Notes under the pieces: model-generated | Told to the model about the DNA's origin: nothing | Seen by the model: only the letters and a program-made list of their open reading frames with translations | The model's database searches: none | DNA from: F23-B02 sp045601285 | GTDB taxonomy: Bacteria; Bacillota; Clostridia; Oscillospirales; Oscillospiraceae | Length of the DNA stretch: 11,905 nucleotides | Direction: 5' to 3' | Assembly (NCBI GenBank): GCA_045601285.1 | Contig: JAZRZJ010000016.1 | Coordinates: 1-11,905 of the forward strand | Translations under genes and position numbers: made by a program | Part shown: in pieces, positions 5,272 through 11,905 of the stretch | Layout of the letters: the number at the start of each line of letters is the position of its first letter | How positions within the stretch are numbered: the first letter of the stretch is position 1

Positions 5272-7494
5272 TTGAAAGTATTGCATCTGATATCCGGCGG
5301 CGACTCAGGCGGCGCAAAAACCCATGTGCTGTCGCTTCTGCAGGATTTGAACAAGAGCATAACGGCGGACCTTGTGTGCTATATGGAGGGACCCTTTGCG
5401 GCAGAGGCGCGTCAGCGCGGCATACCCACAAGGGTGCTGAACGGAAGCTTTGTCTCCGCCTTCTGCAAAACAAGCGAAATTCTGAAAAACGGCAGCTATG
5501 ATGCGGTGCATTGCCACGGCAGCCGCGCAAACCTCATGGGTGCGCTGCTCAAAAAACGCTTTGACCTTCCCTTTGTCAGCACCGTTCACAGCGACTATAC
5601 CCTTGACTATCTGGGCAGACCGTTTGCGAAAATGACCTACGGCAAGCTGAACAAATTTGCTTTGCATCAGATGGATTACCGCGTCTGCGTTTCCGACAAG
5701 ATGCGCGAAACGCTCATCTCCCGGGGCTTTGCGCCCAACGAGCTGTTTGCGATTTATAACGGCGTTGATTTCGATATCGAGCAGCCCCGTGTTGACAGGG
5801 CAAGGTGGCTTGAAAAAATCGGCTGCGGCTTCACCCCCGATGATGTTATCGTGGGCATCGCCGCCAGACTTGACCCCGTAAAAGACGTGGCAACGCTGGT
5901 GCGCGGCTTTGCCGAGGCAAGCGCGGAATGCGAAAACCTGCGCCTGCTCATTGCGGGTGACGGGCAGGAGCGCGAAATGCTGGGCAGACTTGCCGCAGAG
6001 CTGGGCGTTGCGGAAAAGGTGTTTTTCGCCGGCTGGCTGAGGGATATGAGCGGCTATTACTCCTCCGTGGATATTAATGTAATAAGCTCCATTTCCGAAA
6101 CCTTCCCCTATGCCGTGACGGAGGCGGCACGAGCAAAAATTCCCACGGCGGCAAGCCGAGTTGGCGGTCTGCCCATGCTTATCAGGCAGAACGAAACGGG
6201 TATGCTTTTTGATGCGGGGGATTATCACACGCTTGCGCAGGAGCTTGTAATTCTTGCGCGGGACGGCGAGCTGAGGACAAAAATCGGCGAGGCGGTATAT
6301 GAAAAGGCGAAGAACGAATTTTCCGCCGCAAGCACCTGCCGCAGACAGATTGAGATATATGAAAGCATTATTGAGCGGGAAAGGAAACACCGTCAGGGCC
6401 TGCGCGACAACGTTGTGATATGCGGCGCCTACGGTCACGGCAATGCGGGTGATGAGGCAATTCTGTCGGGAATGATACACCAGCTGCTGAGTCTTGACAA
6501 GGACCTTCAGATAACGGTTATCTCCCGCTCGCCGAAGGAAACACAGTGCACTCACAACGTAAACGCCATAGGGCGCGGAAGAGTGCGCAGGCAGGACAGG
6601 GCCTTCCGCAAGGCAAAGCTTTATATAAACGGCGGCGGCAGTCTTATTCAGGACGTAACAAGCCGCAGAAGCCTTTGGTTTTATCTCTATACCATACACC
6701 GCGCAAAAAAACTGGGCTGCAGGGTTCAGATGTACGGCTGCGGCATCGGCCCGCTGAGATTCCGCAGCGACCGCAGAATGTCGGCAAATGTGCTCAACAG
6801 AAATGTTGACGTTATGACGCTTCGTGACCCCGACAGTCTTAAGCTTCTTGAGGAAATAGGCGTCAACAGACCTGAAATCGTTCTGGCCGCAGACCCGGTA
6901 ATTTCCGTTCCCGCCTGCGAGGAAAAGGAAACGCTGAGGTTCATGGCGGAAAACGGACTTTCGGAGGACGGAAAATACCTCTGCCTCGGTCTCAGACCCT
7001 GGACGGATTTCGATGAAAAGGCCCCGGAAATCGCAAAGGCGCTGCGCTGTGCCTATGAGGAGCTCGGTCTTACGCCCGTGTTCCTGCCCATGAATTACGC
7101 AAAGGACGTAAAGGCGTCGATGCTGGTTGCGGAGCTTTCGGAGCTTCCGTATATTATGCTTCCCGAGCTTAAATCTACGGAGCTTGCAATCGGACTCATG
7201 TCGAAGATGACGCTGGTTGTGGCAATGCGCCTGCACTGTCTGCTTTTCGCCGCAAACAGCGGCGTGCCGTCGGTGGGCATCAGCTATGACCCGAAGGTTT
7301 CGGGCTTTGTGGAATATACGGGCTGCGGCGGCTGCATTGAGCTTGAGCAGCTCACGGCGGAAAAGCTTTCGGATATGATCAAACAGCTTTGCGATTCGGA
7401 CAGAAAAGCCGAGCTTGAAGAAACACTTAAAAGGATAAGGGCGGCGGAGCGCCTCAATCTTGAAACCGCCAAGCGCCTTATGAGCATGGAATGA
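5272..7494 (+). CDS. csaB: GT4 glycosyltransferase-CsaB polysaccharide pyruvyltransferase fusion
   Basis: A 740-residue fusion. Residues 1-370 are a GT-B fold family-4 glycosyltransferase. The start is KVLHLISGGDSGGAKTHV, a nucleotide-sugar region follows (GIAARLDPVKD, LLIAGDGQE) and the catalytic EX7E pair is E276 and E284 in SETFPYAVTEA. After a charged linker (about 362-380), residues 381-740 are a polysaccharide pyruvyltransferase of the CsaB type: GAYGHGNAGDEAIL, then INGGGSLIQD (452-461), MYGCGIGPL (487-495) and AMRLHCLLFA near 651-660. CsaB proteins add ketal pyruvate to the secondary cell-wall polymer that anchors S-layer-homology proteins. The fused transferase probably builds the sugar that is then pyruvylated; this is inference. 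Each half alone has the normal length. The start is TTG at 5272, supported by AAGGAG 6-7 bases upstream. The protein is cytoplasmic with no membrane segment. It leads an operon of three genes. Confidence 0.9.
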   Translation: MKVLHLISGGDSGGAKTHVLSLLQDLNKSITADLVCYMEGPFAAEARQRGIPTRVLNGSFVSAFCKTSEILKNGSYDAVHCHGSRANLMGALLKKRFDLPFVSTVHSDYTLDYLGRPFAKMTYGKLNKFALHQMDYRVCVSDKMRETLISRGFAPNELFAIYNGVDFDIEQPRVDRARWLEKIGCGFTPDDVIVGIAARLDPVKDVATLVRGFAEASAECENLRLLIAGDGQEREMLGRLAAELGVAEKVFFAGWLRDMSGYYSSVDINVISSISETFPYAVTEAARAKIPTAASRVGGLPMLIRQNETGMLFDAGDYHTLAQELVILARDGELRTKIGEAVYEKAKNEFSAASTCRRQIEIYESIIERERKHRQGLRDNVVICGAYGHGNAGDEAILSGMIHQLLSLDKDLQITVISRSPKETQCTHNVNAIGRGRVRRQDRAFRKAKLYINGGGSLIQDVTSRRSLWFYLYTIHRAKKLGCRVQMYGCGIGPLRFRSDRRMSANVLNRNVDVMTLRDPDSLKLLEEIGVNRPEIVLAADPVISVPACEEKETLRFMAENGLSEDGKYLCLGLRPWTDFDEKAPEIAKALRCAYEELGLTPVFLPMNYAKDVKASMLVAELSELPYIMLPELKSTELAIGLMSKMTLVVAMRLHCLLFAANSGVPSVGISYDPKVSGFVEYTGCGGCIELEQLTAEKLSDMIKQLCDSDRKAELEETLKRIRAAERLNLETAKRLMSME

Positions 7495-7507
7495 GGAGGA
7501 AAAATAA

Positions 7508-8122
7508 ATGATAAGAACTGCGGTACTGGTATCCGGCAACGGCGCGCGCCTTCAGACCATTCTTGACTCCATGTATTTCGGAGAGATACCCAATTACGAG
7601 CTTGCAGCGGTCATCTGCACCGAGCCCAACGCCTACGCTCTGCGCCGCTGCTCAAACGCAGGCGTTGATGCAATAGTTGTTGAAACTGCGGACTTCCCCA
7701 CAAAGCTCAGCTACAGCATGGCAATCTCCAACAAGCTTCGGGATATGGACATTGACCTTGTGGTGCTTGCGGGCTATGCCATGCCCCTGGGTGTAATCGC
7801 AAACCAGTTCAAAAACCGCGTAATCGGTGTTTATCCCTCTCTTGTTCCCGCCTTTGAAAATGAGGAGCGTCCCGCCCGCTGCGTCCTTGAGCGCGGCTGC
7901 AAGGTGGCAGGCGCAACGGCATACTTTGCCGATGCCGACGGAAAAGTCGGCGCGATCATCGGACAGCAGGCTGTTGAGGTAAAGCAGGACGACACTCTGG
8001 AAAGCCTTGAGCGCAGAATTATGGAGGAGGCCGAATGGAAGCTTCTCCCCAAGGCAATAATCCTTTATTGTCAGGGCAAGCTGGAAATCCACGGCGACAG
8101 AGTTGTTGTAAAGGAGAACTGA
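7508..8122 (+). CDS. PurN-like formyltransferase-fold protein lacking catalytic residues
   Basis: A 204-residue protein with the full PurN (glycinamide ribonucleotide transformylase) fold and length. It has VLVSGNGARLQTILD at the N-terminus, DLVVLAGYAMPL (83-94), YPSLVPAF (109-116), GAIIGQQAVEV (148-158) and DDTLESLERRIMEEAEWKLLPKAI. The hallmark catalytic triad is gone. The asparagine and histidine of the NIHPSLLP motif (E. coli N106, H108) are G107 and Y109, and the aspartate of the D-x-G-P motif (E. coli D144) is K146. The phosphate loop GNGSN reads GNGAR, and the FPG-x-H segment is replaced by ENEERP. Formyl transfer to GAR is therefore unlikely; a binding, regulatory or different enzymatic role is inference. 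The ATG follows AGGAGG, 13 bases after the csaB fusion, so they form one operon. No purine gene is nearby. Confidence 0.82.
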   Translation: MIRTAVLVSGNGARLQTILDSMYFGEIPNYELAAVICTEPNAYALRRCSNAGVDAIVVETADFPTKLSYSMAISNKLRDMDIDLVVLAGYAMPLGVIANQFKNRVIGVYPSLVPAFENEERPARCVLERGCKVAGATAYFADADGKVGAIIGQQAVEVKQDDTLESLERRIMEEAEWKLLPKAIILYCQGKLEIHGDRVVVKEN

Positions 8123-8123
8123 T

Positions 8124-8327
8124 ATGGAAAAAACAATGAAGATTGACGGCATGATGTGCGGCCGCTGCTCCGAAAGAGTAAAAAAGGCTCTTGAGGCTGT
8201 TGAGGGGGTTGAGACGGCAGAGGTTTCCCATGAAAACGGAAGCGCGGTTGTAAAGTGCACCGACAGCGTCACCGACGCAATGCTTAAGGAAGCCGTTGAA
8301 AATCAGGGCTTCGACGTAATTGAATAA
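8124..8327 (+). CDS. Heavy-metal-associated (HMA) domain protein, CopZ-like
   Basis: A 67-residue single HMA domain with a beta-alpha-beta-beta-alpha-beta pattern. The metal-binding loop GMMCGRCSERV (9-19) contributes cysteines 12 and 15, as in copper chaperones of the CopZ/Atx1 type. The rest (ALEAVEGVETAEVSHENGSAVV, then LKEAVENQGFDV) matches the family, and the length is normal. A third cysteine (C45) is present. It begins one base after the stop of the PurN-like gene, with AAGGAG inside that gene's end, so it is in the same operon. No copper ATPase or metal regulator is in the window, so the partner is unknown. Soft-metal binding (Cu, Zn, Cd or Hg) is expected from the family; which metal cannot be read. 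The last two codons and the stop lie within the terminator hairpin. Confidence 0.9.
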   Translation: MEKTMKIDGMMCGRCSERVKKALEAVEGVETAEVSHENGSAVVKCTDSVTDAMLKEAVENQGFDVIE

Positions 8328-8368
8328 CAAAAATACCGTTCCTTTGGAACGGTATTTTTGTTATTCAA
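8320..8368. terminator. Bidirectional intrinsic terminator containing both stop codons
   Basis: A perfect 23-bp inverted repeat (8320-8342 with 8346-8368, loop TTT) with a GC core (CCGTTCC/GGAACGG) flanked by A-rich and T-rich arms, so it terminates on both strands. Read on the plus strand it opens with TTGAATAA, which ends the HMA gene; read on the minus strand it opens with the same TTGAATAA, which ends the P-loop/CYTH gene. Confidence 0.92.
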
Positions 8369-9470
8369 GGGTAAGTGTGCGTGCAAACTGCTTGTTCTTG
8401 TACATGGGGTCGCCCGTAACGTCCTTCAGAATTTCAAGCTCCCCGGGGATTTCGGCGGCCTCGCTGCCCGTGTAGCAGAAGAGCACGGCCTTGTTGTCGC
8501 AGAAGGGATAAACGTCGATTTCGTAGCGGCAGGTGTTGTATACGAAGCGGTATTTTGTCTTGTGGACGGCATGAAATTCGGGGTCACCCTCCATGAGATA
8601 GCGGACGTATTTCTTTTCGGAAATGGGCTTTTCCGTATCCCAGCGGCTGCCGTCGGCGGCAAAGTGCTTTTCGTTATAGAAGTAAAGATAGTCGTCGCCG
8701 TTTCTCTGCTGACGCACGCGGCGCTCAATGTCGGGCGCGGTGTCGCGGAGATAGGTCTGCATCATGTCGATGGCAACGGCACCGTGTTTTTCGGAGAACT
8801 TCTCCATGTCGGGCATGGAAATGAGGTATTTGTACTTCTTTGTCTGGGGCGCGGGCTCGCCGACGATGCGGTAAATTTCCTGAATTGCGCGGCGGAGCTT
8901 GTCCTCAAAATTGACGGAGTTGTCGATGATTTTGAGGTTGGGGTGTCCCTGCCATGCACGGAGGGTGCGGTCGTCCATTTCCCTTGCATATTCAAGGGAT
9001 TCCGTGCGTGCGGTGTTGCCCAGGTCGTAGGCAAACTCCGCGCCCTTTGCACAGGTCACAAGGTGCAGAACGGCGTCGTAATTCGCAAGAACGCTCTGCT
9101 CGTTGCGGCCGTCAAAGCGGGAGATGACCTCTGCAAATTCCTCGTCGGATATGTATGCCTTGTCGTCCATGAGGGCGCGGTCGTAGATGATGAGAATGTT
9201 GTCCTCGGGAACGATTTCCGCAGCCTGAAGAGCAAGCTTTTCCTTGTGGATCTGGTCGGCGATGACGAAATCCTGGAAGGCGAGCATGGACATACAATTG
9301 CCGAAAGGCTTGATGCCGAAGCCGGAGATGAGGTCGGTGGCGGTTTCGGGAATTGTGATGACGCGCCAGCCGTTTTCCTGCTTGAACTCCTTGAGAATGC
9401 GGCTTATGAGTGAGGTCTTGCCGGCGGCAGGACCGCCGGTGAGAACGATTTTCGTGATGTTCTTACTCAT
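8361..9470 (-). CDS. P-loop NTPase with C-terminal CYTH-like domain (TTD14-like)
   Basis: A 369-residue two-domain protein. Residues 5-205 form an NadR-type P-loop NTPase (AAA_28-like). The Walker A motif is TGGPAAGKTS (11-20), followed by IPETATDLISG (40-50), a Walker-B-like NILIIYDRALMDDKAY (91-106) and a NTART lid region. Residues 211-369 resemble a CYTH-like domain, with KYKYLISMP, the charged ERRVRQQ (249-255), NEKHF, EKKYVRYL, TKYRFVYNTCRYEIDVYPF and a YTGSEAAEIPGEL end. The same pairing occurs in the animal protein TTD14 (TRPL translocation defect 14), which binds GTP and phosphatidic acid. A phosphate-transfer or nucleotide-dependent role is likely, but the substrate is unknown. The ATG has GGAGG 10 bases upstream and overlaps the end of the HAD gene by 8 bases, so the two are probably translated together. 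Confidence 0.82.
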   Translation of the reverse strand: MSKNITKIVLTGGPAAGKTSLISRILKEFKQENGWRVITIPETATDLISGFGIKPFGNCMSMLAFQDFVIADQIHKEKLALQAAEIVPEDNILIIYDRALMDDKAYISDEEFAEVISRFDGRNEQSVLANYDAVLHLVTCAKGAEFAYDLGNTARTESLEYAREMDDRTLRAWQGHPNLKIIDNSVNFEDKLRRAIQEIYRIVGEPAPQTKKYKYLISMPDMEKFSEKHGAVAIDMMQTYLRDTAPDIERRVRQQRNGDDYLYFYNEKHFAADGSRWDTEKPISEKKYVRYLMEGDPEFHAVHKTKYRFVYNTCRYEIDVYPFCDNKAVLFCYTGSEAAEIPGELEILKDVTGDPMYKNKQFARTLTLE

Positions 9471-10125
9471 TTTCTTTGCCCTCCAGATAGGCTTTGAATT
9501 CGGGGACGGTTTTGAAATACAAATCGCAGTTTGCGCGCATGAAGCTTTCGATTTCGGGAATATCGTTTGCCCAGCCGGCAGCGGCGAATTTAACGCCTGC
9601 GGCCTTTGCCATGTCGTAGCCGGGCTTGAGGTCGTCTATGATGAGAAGCTCTTCGGCCTTGAAGCCGTAGTGCTTCATTATTTCAAAAACGGCGTGGGGA
9701 CTGGGCTTTCGCTCGTCCCGGGGACATTCCCAGCCGAAAACCATGTCGGGCTCGGGAAGACCGTTTTCGCGGTAGTCCCGGAGAATATTTTTTGAATAGG
9801 AATGGGAGATGACGCAGAGCCTGACGCCTGCGTTTTTCTGTTCCCACAGAAGCTCGCGTATGCCGTCATAGGATCTGGGAACGTGGTGCTGGACAAACTC
9901 GTTCCAGAACTCCTGCTCCTCCTGCATCATCGCATCGTCCATGCCGATTTCGCGGAACATTTCTAAAACGCCCGGGTCAAAGTTTTTGCGGAAGTAGTCA
10001 TCGAGGGTGTAGTCAACCTCAGGGAAATGGATTTTCATGTATTCCACAAAGCTGGGGAAATGCACCGTGGCAGTGCTGTTTACAATTGTGTCGTCGTGGT
10101 CGAGGACAAGGCAGGGAAATCTCAT
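9463..10125 (-). CDS. HAD family hydrolase (probable phosphatase)
   Basis: A 220-residue haloacid dehalogenase superfamily enzyme. Motif I is LDHDDTIVNS (8-17), with nucleophile D9 and acid/base D11. A helical cap follows (about 20-90). Motif II is the serine in CVISHSYS (S107), motif III is lysine 140 in DERKPSP, and motif IV is IIDDLKPG with D164 and D165. This order and the alpha-helical cap fit the phosphoglycolate phosphatase-like subgroup, which removes phosphate from small metabolites. The substrate is unknown. The ATG at 10125 has a strong GGAGG 5 bases upstream and a good promoter, so this is the first gene of a two-gene operon with the P-loop/CYTH protein. The overlap suggests the two act in one process, perhaps on a phosphorylated nucleotide or cofactor; that is inference. 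Confidence 0.88.
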   Translation of the reverse strand: MRFPCLVLDHDDTIVNSTATVHFPSFVEYMKIHFPEVDYTLDDYFRKNFDPGVLEMFREIGMDDAMMQEEQEFWNEFVQHHVPRSYDGIRELLWEQKNAGVRLCVISHSYSKNILRDYRENGLPEPDMVFGWECPRDERKPSPHAVFEIMKHYGFKAEELLIIDDLKPGYDMAKAAGVKFAAAGWANDIPEIESFMRANCDLYFKTVPEFKAYLEGKENE

Positions 10126-10154
10126 GGTGACCTCCGTAAAACAAATACCTTTAA

Positions 10155-10183
10155 AGTATATTGTAGTTTGCCCAAAATGTCAA
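10155..10183 (-). promoter_or_regulatory. Sigma-A type promoter of the HAD/P-loop operon
   Basis: On the minus strand a perfect -35 TTGACA (10183-10178) and a -10 TATACT (10160-10155) are 17 bases apart. The start would be near 10148, giving a leader of about 22 bases before the ATG, with GGAGG in it. The promoter lies just downstream of the terminator of the preceding gene, so this is a clean transcription-unit boundary. Confidence 0.85.
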
Positions 10184-10191
10184 ATGCTGAT

Positions 10192-10230
10192 AAAAATAAA
10201 AAAAGAAGCTCCCCCGAAGGAGAGCTTCTT
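10192..10230 (-). terminator. Intrinsic terminator of the enoate reductase-like gene
   Basis: On the minus strand, 10230-10219 pairs with 10214-10203 (12 bp including one G-U) around a UUCG tetraloop closed by C-G, one of the most stable RNA loops. It is followed by a U-rich run interrupted by single A residues down to 10192. The position, about 30 bases after the stop codon at 10262, fits termination of the flavoenzyme gene. Confidence 0.9.
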
Positions 10231-10261
10231 ATGTATTTGCTGTAAGAACAATCCGATGGGA

Positions 10262-11905
10262 TTAGATGCCCATGCAGACGTCCCATGCACGCCAAACAGC
10301 GGTACGCAGGTTGCCGATAGCAACACAGTCGCCGACGCGATGGATGTTTCTGCCCTTGCCGCCAACGGGCTGGGGAACGAAGCCGATGCCGTTTACGATA
10401 TCGTCGTACTCGAGCTCGAATACGTTCTTGCCGTCCTTGGAAGCGACAACAACGGTCTTGTCCTTGATCTCGCGGATGGTGTGCTCAAGATAGGTGGGAA
10501 CCTGCTTGAATGCGAGCATGTCGCGGAGGAAGGATGCGTTGGAGAGGCAGACGTTCTGTGCGGGAACGAGGTCGCTTGCATACTCTACGATCATGGGGTG
10601 CTTGCCCTGCAGAACCATTTCGTATGCTGCTTCGCATGCGGACTGGCCGCCGCCGAAGAAGAGGACCTTGTCGCCAACGGGCTTCTTGTCCTTCAGGAGA
10701 TCGGTGAAGGTGAGGCACTTCTCGAAGCCGGGGATAGCCATCTTACGAGGAGTTGCGCCGGTTGCAACGATGATTTCGTCGAACTGACGTGCGATAACGC
10801 CGAGGTCGTTGATCTCAGTGTTGAAGCGGAACTCGATGCCGGCCTTCTTAACTTCGTTCTCATACCATGCAATGAGCTTCTTGTCATTTTCTTTGAAGGA
10901 CATTGCGGAAGCGGTGAGGAACAGACCGCCGATACGATCGGTCTTTTCAAATACTACAGGATGATGTCCGCGCTGCTTCAGAACGAGTGCGCACTCACAG
11001 CCGCCGATACCGGCGCCGATGATAGCGACCTTCTTGGGCTTCTGGGTGGGAACGATCTTGTAGCGGTTATGCTGCATGGTGGGAGGAGTCAGTGCGCAAC
11101 GGCCAAGGTGGAGGGAGTCCTCAAGACCCTGGATGTTTGCGGTGCCCTTGTACTTTGCGAAGTTGAAGCAGCCGTTGTGGCAGCGGATGCAGGGCTTGAT
11201 CTCGTCTTCGTTGCCTGCCTGGATCTTCATGATCCACTCGGGGTCAACGAGGTTCTGACGTGCGAATGCAACAGCGTCAAGACGGCCTGCCTTGATCTCT
11301 TCTGCTGCGGTCTCGGGGAGCATACGGCCTGCACATGCAACGGGCTTGTCGGTGAACTGCTTTGCCCACTCAACGTCCTTGAGGTTGCAGTTATCCGGCA
11401 TGTACTGAGGCGGATGTGCCCAGTACCAGGAGTCGTAAGTACCGTTGTCGCAGTTGAAGAAGTCGTAACCCATGTCGCCCAGATACTTGATTGCCTTTGC
11501 GGACTCTTCGTAGTCACGGCCGAATTCTACGAATTCCTCACCGGGAACTGCGCCTTCGAGCCAGCCCTTGCAGTAGGACTTGATGGAGTAACGGAGGGAT
11601 ACGGGGAAGTCTGCGCCTGCCTGCTTCTTGATCTCCTGAACGATCTCAACAGGGAAACGGAAACGGTTCTCGAAGGAGCCGCCGTACTGGTCGTCACGCA
11701 TGTTCCAGTTCTCCATGGTGAACTGGTCAAGCAGATAACCTTCGTGAACAGCGTGGATCTCAACGCCGTCAACGCCTGCGTCGCGGAGCATCTTTGCGGT
11801 CTTACCGAAGTGGTAAACCATGTCCTGGATCTCCTTAACGGTCAGAGGACGGGTGGGGATCCCTCCGGACCAACGGTTGGGGGTTGCGGATGCGGATGCA
11901 CAGCT
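10262..11905 (-). CDS. 2-enoate reductase-like flavin oxidoreductase, C-terminal 547 residues (start off the window)
   Basis: An Old-Yellow-Enzyme-type FMN barrel joined to an iron-sulfur centre and an FAD/NAD(P) domain, as in 2-enoate reductases, BaiCD/BaiH and 2,4-dienoyl-CoA reductase. The frame is open from the window edge; its first visible residues (TPNRWSGGIPTRPLTVKEIQ) lie upstream of the first internal ATG (11821), so that ATG is not the start. Seen in order are EIHAVHEGYLLDQF, DQYGGSFENRFRFPVEI, the YDSWYWAHPP region seen in enoate reductases, and DAVAFARQNLVDPEW. The cluster cysteines are in CIRCHNGC, with a later RCAL. Then come the FAD loop IIGAGIGGCECA and a second nucleotide loop FFGGGQSACEAA. 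The enzyme would reduce an activated C=C bond using NAD(P)H in anaerobic metabolism; the substrate is not readable. Codon use is strongly biased toward GGT, CGT, GTT and AAC, suggesting high expression. Confidence 0.9.
   Translation of the reverse strand, partial: SCASASATPNRWSGGIPTRPLTVKEIQDMVYHFGKTAKMLRDAGVDGVEIHAVHEGYLLDQFTMENWNMRDDQYGGSFENRFRFPVEIVQEIKKQAGADFPVSLRYSIKSYCKGWLEGAVPGEEFVEFGRDYEESAKAIKYLGDMGYDFFNCDNGTYDSWYWAHPPQYMPDNCNLKDVEWAKQFTDKPVACAGRMLPETAAEEIKAGRLDAVAFARQNLVDPEWIMKIQAGNEDEIKPCIRCHNGCFNFAKYKGTANIQGLEDSLHLGRCALTPPTMQHNRYKIVPTQKPKKVAIIGAGIGGCECALVLKQRGHHPVVFEKTDRIGGLFLTASAMSFKENDKKLIAWYENEVKKAGIEFRFNTEINDLGVIARQFDEIIVATGATPRKMAIPGFEKCLTFTDLLKDKKPVGDKVLFFGGGQSACEAAYEMVLQGKHPMIVEYASDLVPAQNVCLSNASFLRDMLAFKQVPTYLEHTIREIKDKTVVVASKDGKNVFELEYDDIVNGIGFVPQPVGGKGRNIHRVGDCVAIGNLRTAVWRAWDVCMGI

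Noticed and set aside
5305..7539. A 744-codon minus-strand open frame opposite the csaB fusion
   Set aside because: The plus strand encodes two complete recognisable domains with a strong promoter and Shine-Dalgarno; the minus-strand translation is rich in His/Cys/Arg without any known motif.
7508..8122. A sugar formyltransferase making N-formyl sugars for the cell wall, suggested by the neighbouring glycosyltransferase
   Set aside because: Sugar formyltransferases keep the same Asn-His-Asp triad as PurN, and all three positions are changed here.
8358..9413. A 351-codon plus-strand frame opposite the P-loop/CYTH gene
   Set aside because: It starts within the terminator and has no domain; the minus strand has Walker A and the CYTH-like motifs.

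Overview
The window looks like a chromosomal segment of an anaerobic, probably spore-forming, Gram-positive bacterium of the class Clostridia (Oscillospiraceae/Ruminococcaceae-like gut lineage). The grounds are a YlmC/YmxH-type PRC-barrel protein, a CsaB-type cell-wall pyruvyltransferase, an oxygen-sensitive 2-enoate reductase-type flavoenzyme, strong GGAGG ribosome binding sites and short palindromic intergenic repeats. The genus is inference. No rRNA, tRNA, insertion sequence, phage gene or CRISPR array was seen, and no stretch above 300 bases lacks a gene.

Layout. (1) 1-89, minus: the first 29 codons of rpsB, with a near-consensus promoter and a foldable leader. (2) 240-3891, minus: a tight row of metallophosphoesterase-SH3, YgiQ-type radical SAM protein (4-base overlap), a small DUF1294 membrane protein (3-base gap), a hairpin, and ylmC. 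(3) 3892-4038: three related copies of a ~26-base palindromic repeat; the third supplies the stop codon of the next gene. (4) 4039-5190, minus: a histidine phosphatase-GNAT fusion. (5) 5191-5271: a divergent promoter region whose two -10 boxes overlap in a 10-base palindrome. (6) 5272-8327, plus: a GT4 glycosyltransferase-CsaB fusion, a PurN-like protein lacking the usual catalytic residues, and a one-domain heavy-metal-binding protein. (7) 8320-8368: a 23-bp perfect hairpin holding the stop codons of two converging genes. (8) 8361-10125, minus: a P-loop/CYTH-like protein resembling eukaryotic TTD14 and a HAD phosphatase, overlapping by 8 bases behind a TTGACA-17-TATACT promoter. (9) 10203-10230: a UUCG-loop terminator. 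(10) 10262-11905, minus: most of a 2-enoate reductase-like enzyme running off the window.

The genes do not form one obvious pathway. The best candidate for a functional unit is the plus-strand operon, in which a single polypeptide probably combines sugar transfer with pyruvylation of a secondary cell-wall polymer. The two genes behind it (PurN-like and metal-binding) have no obvious link to that job. Four of the genes are two-domain fusions. The points most worth a second look are the degenerate PurN homologue, the shared-palindrome bidirectional promoter, and the hairpin that covers the ylmC ribosome binding site.
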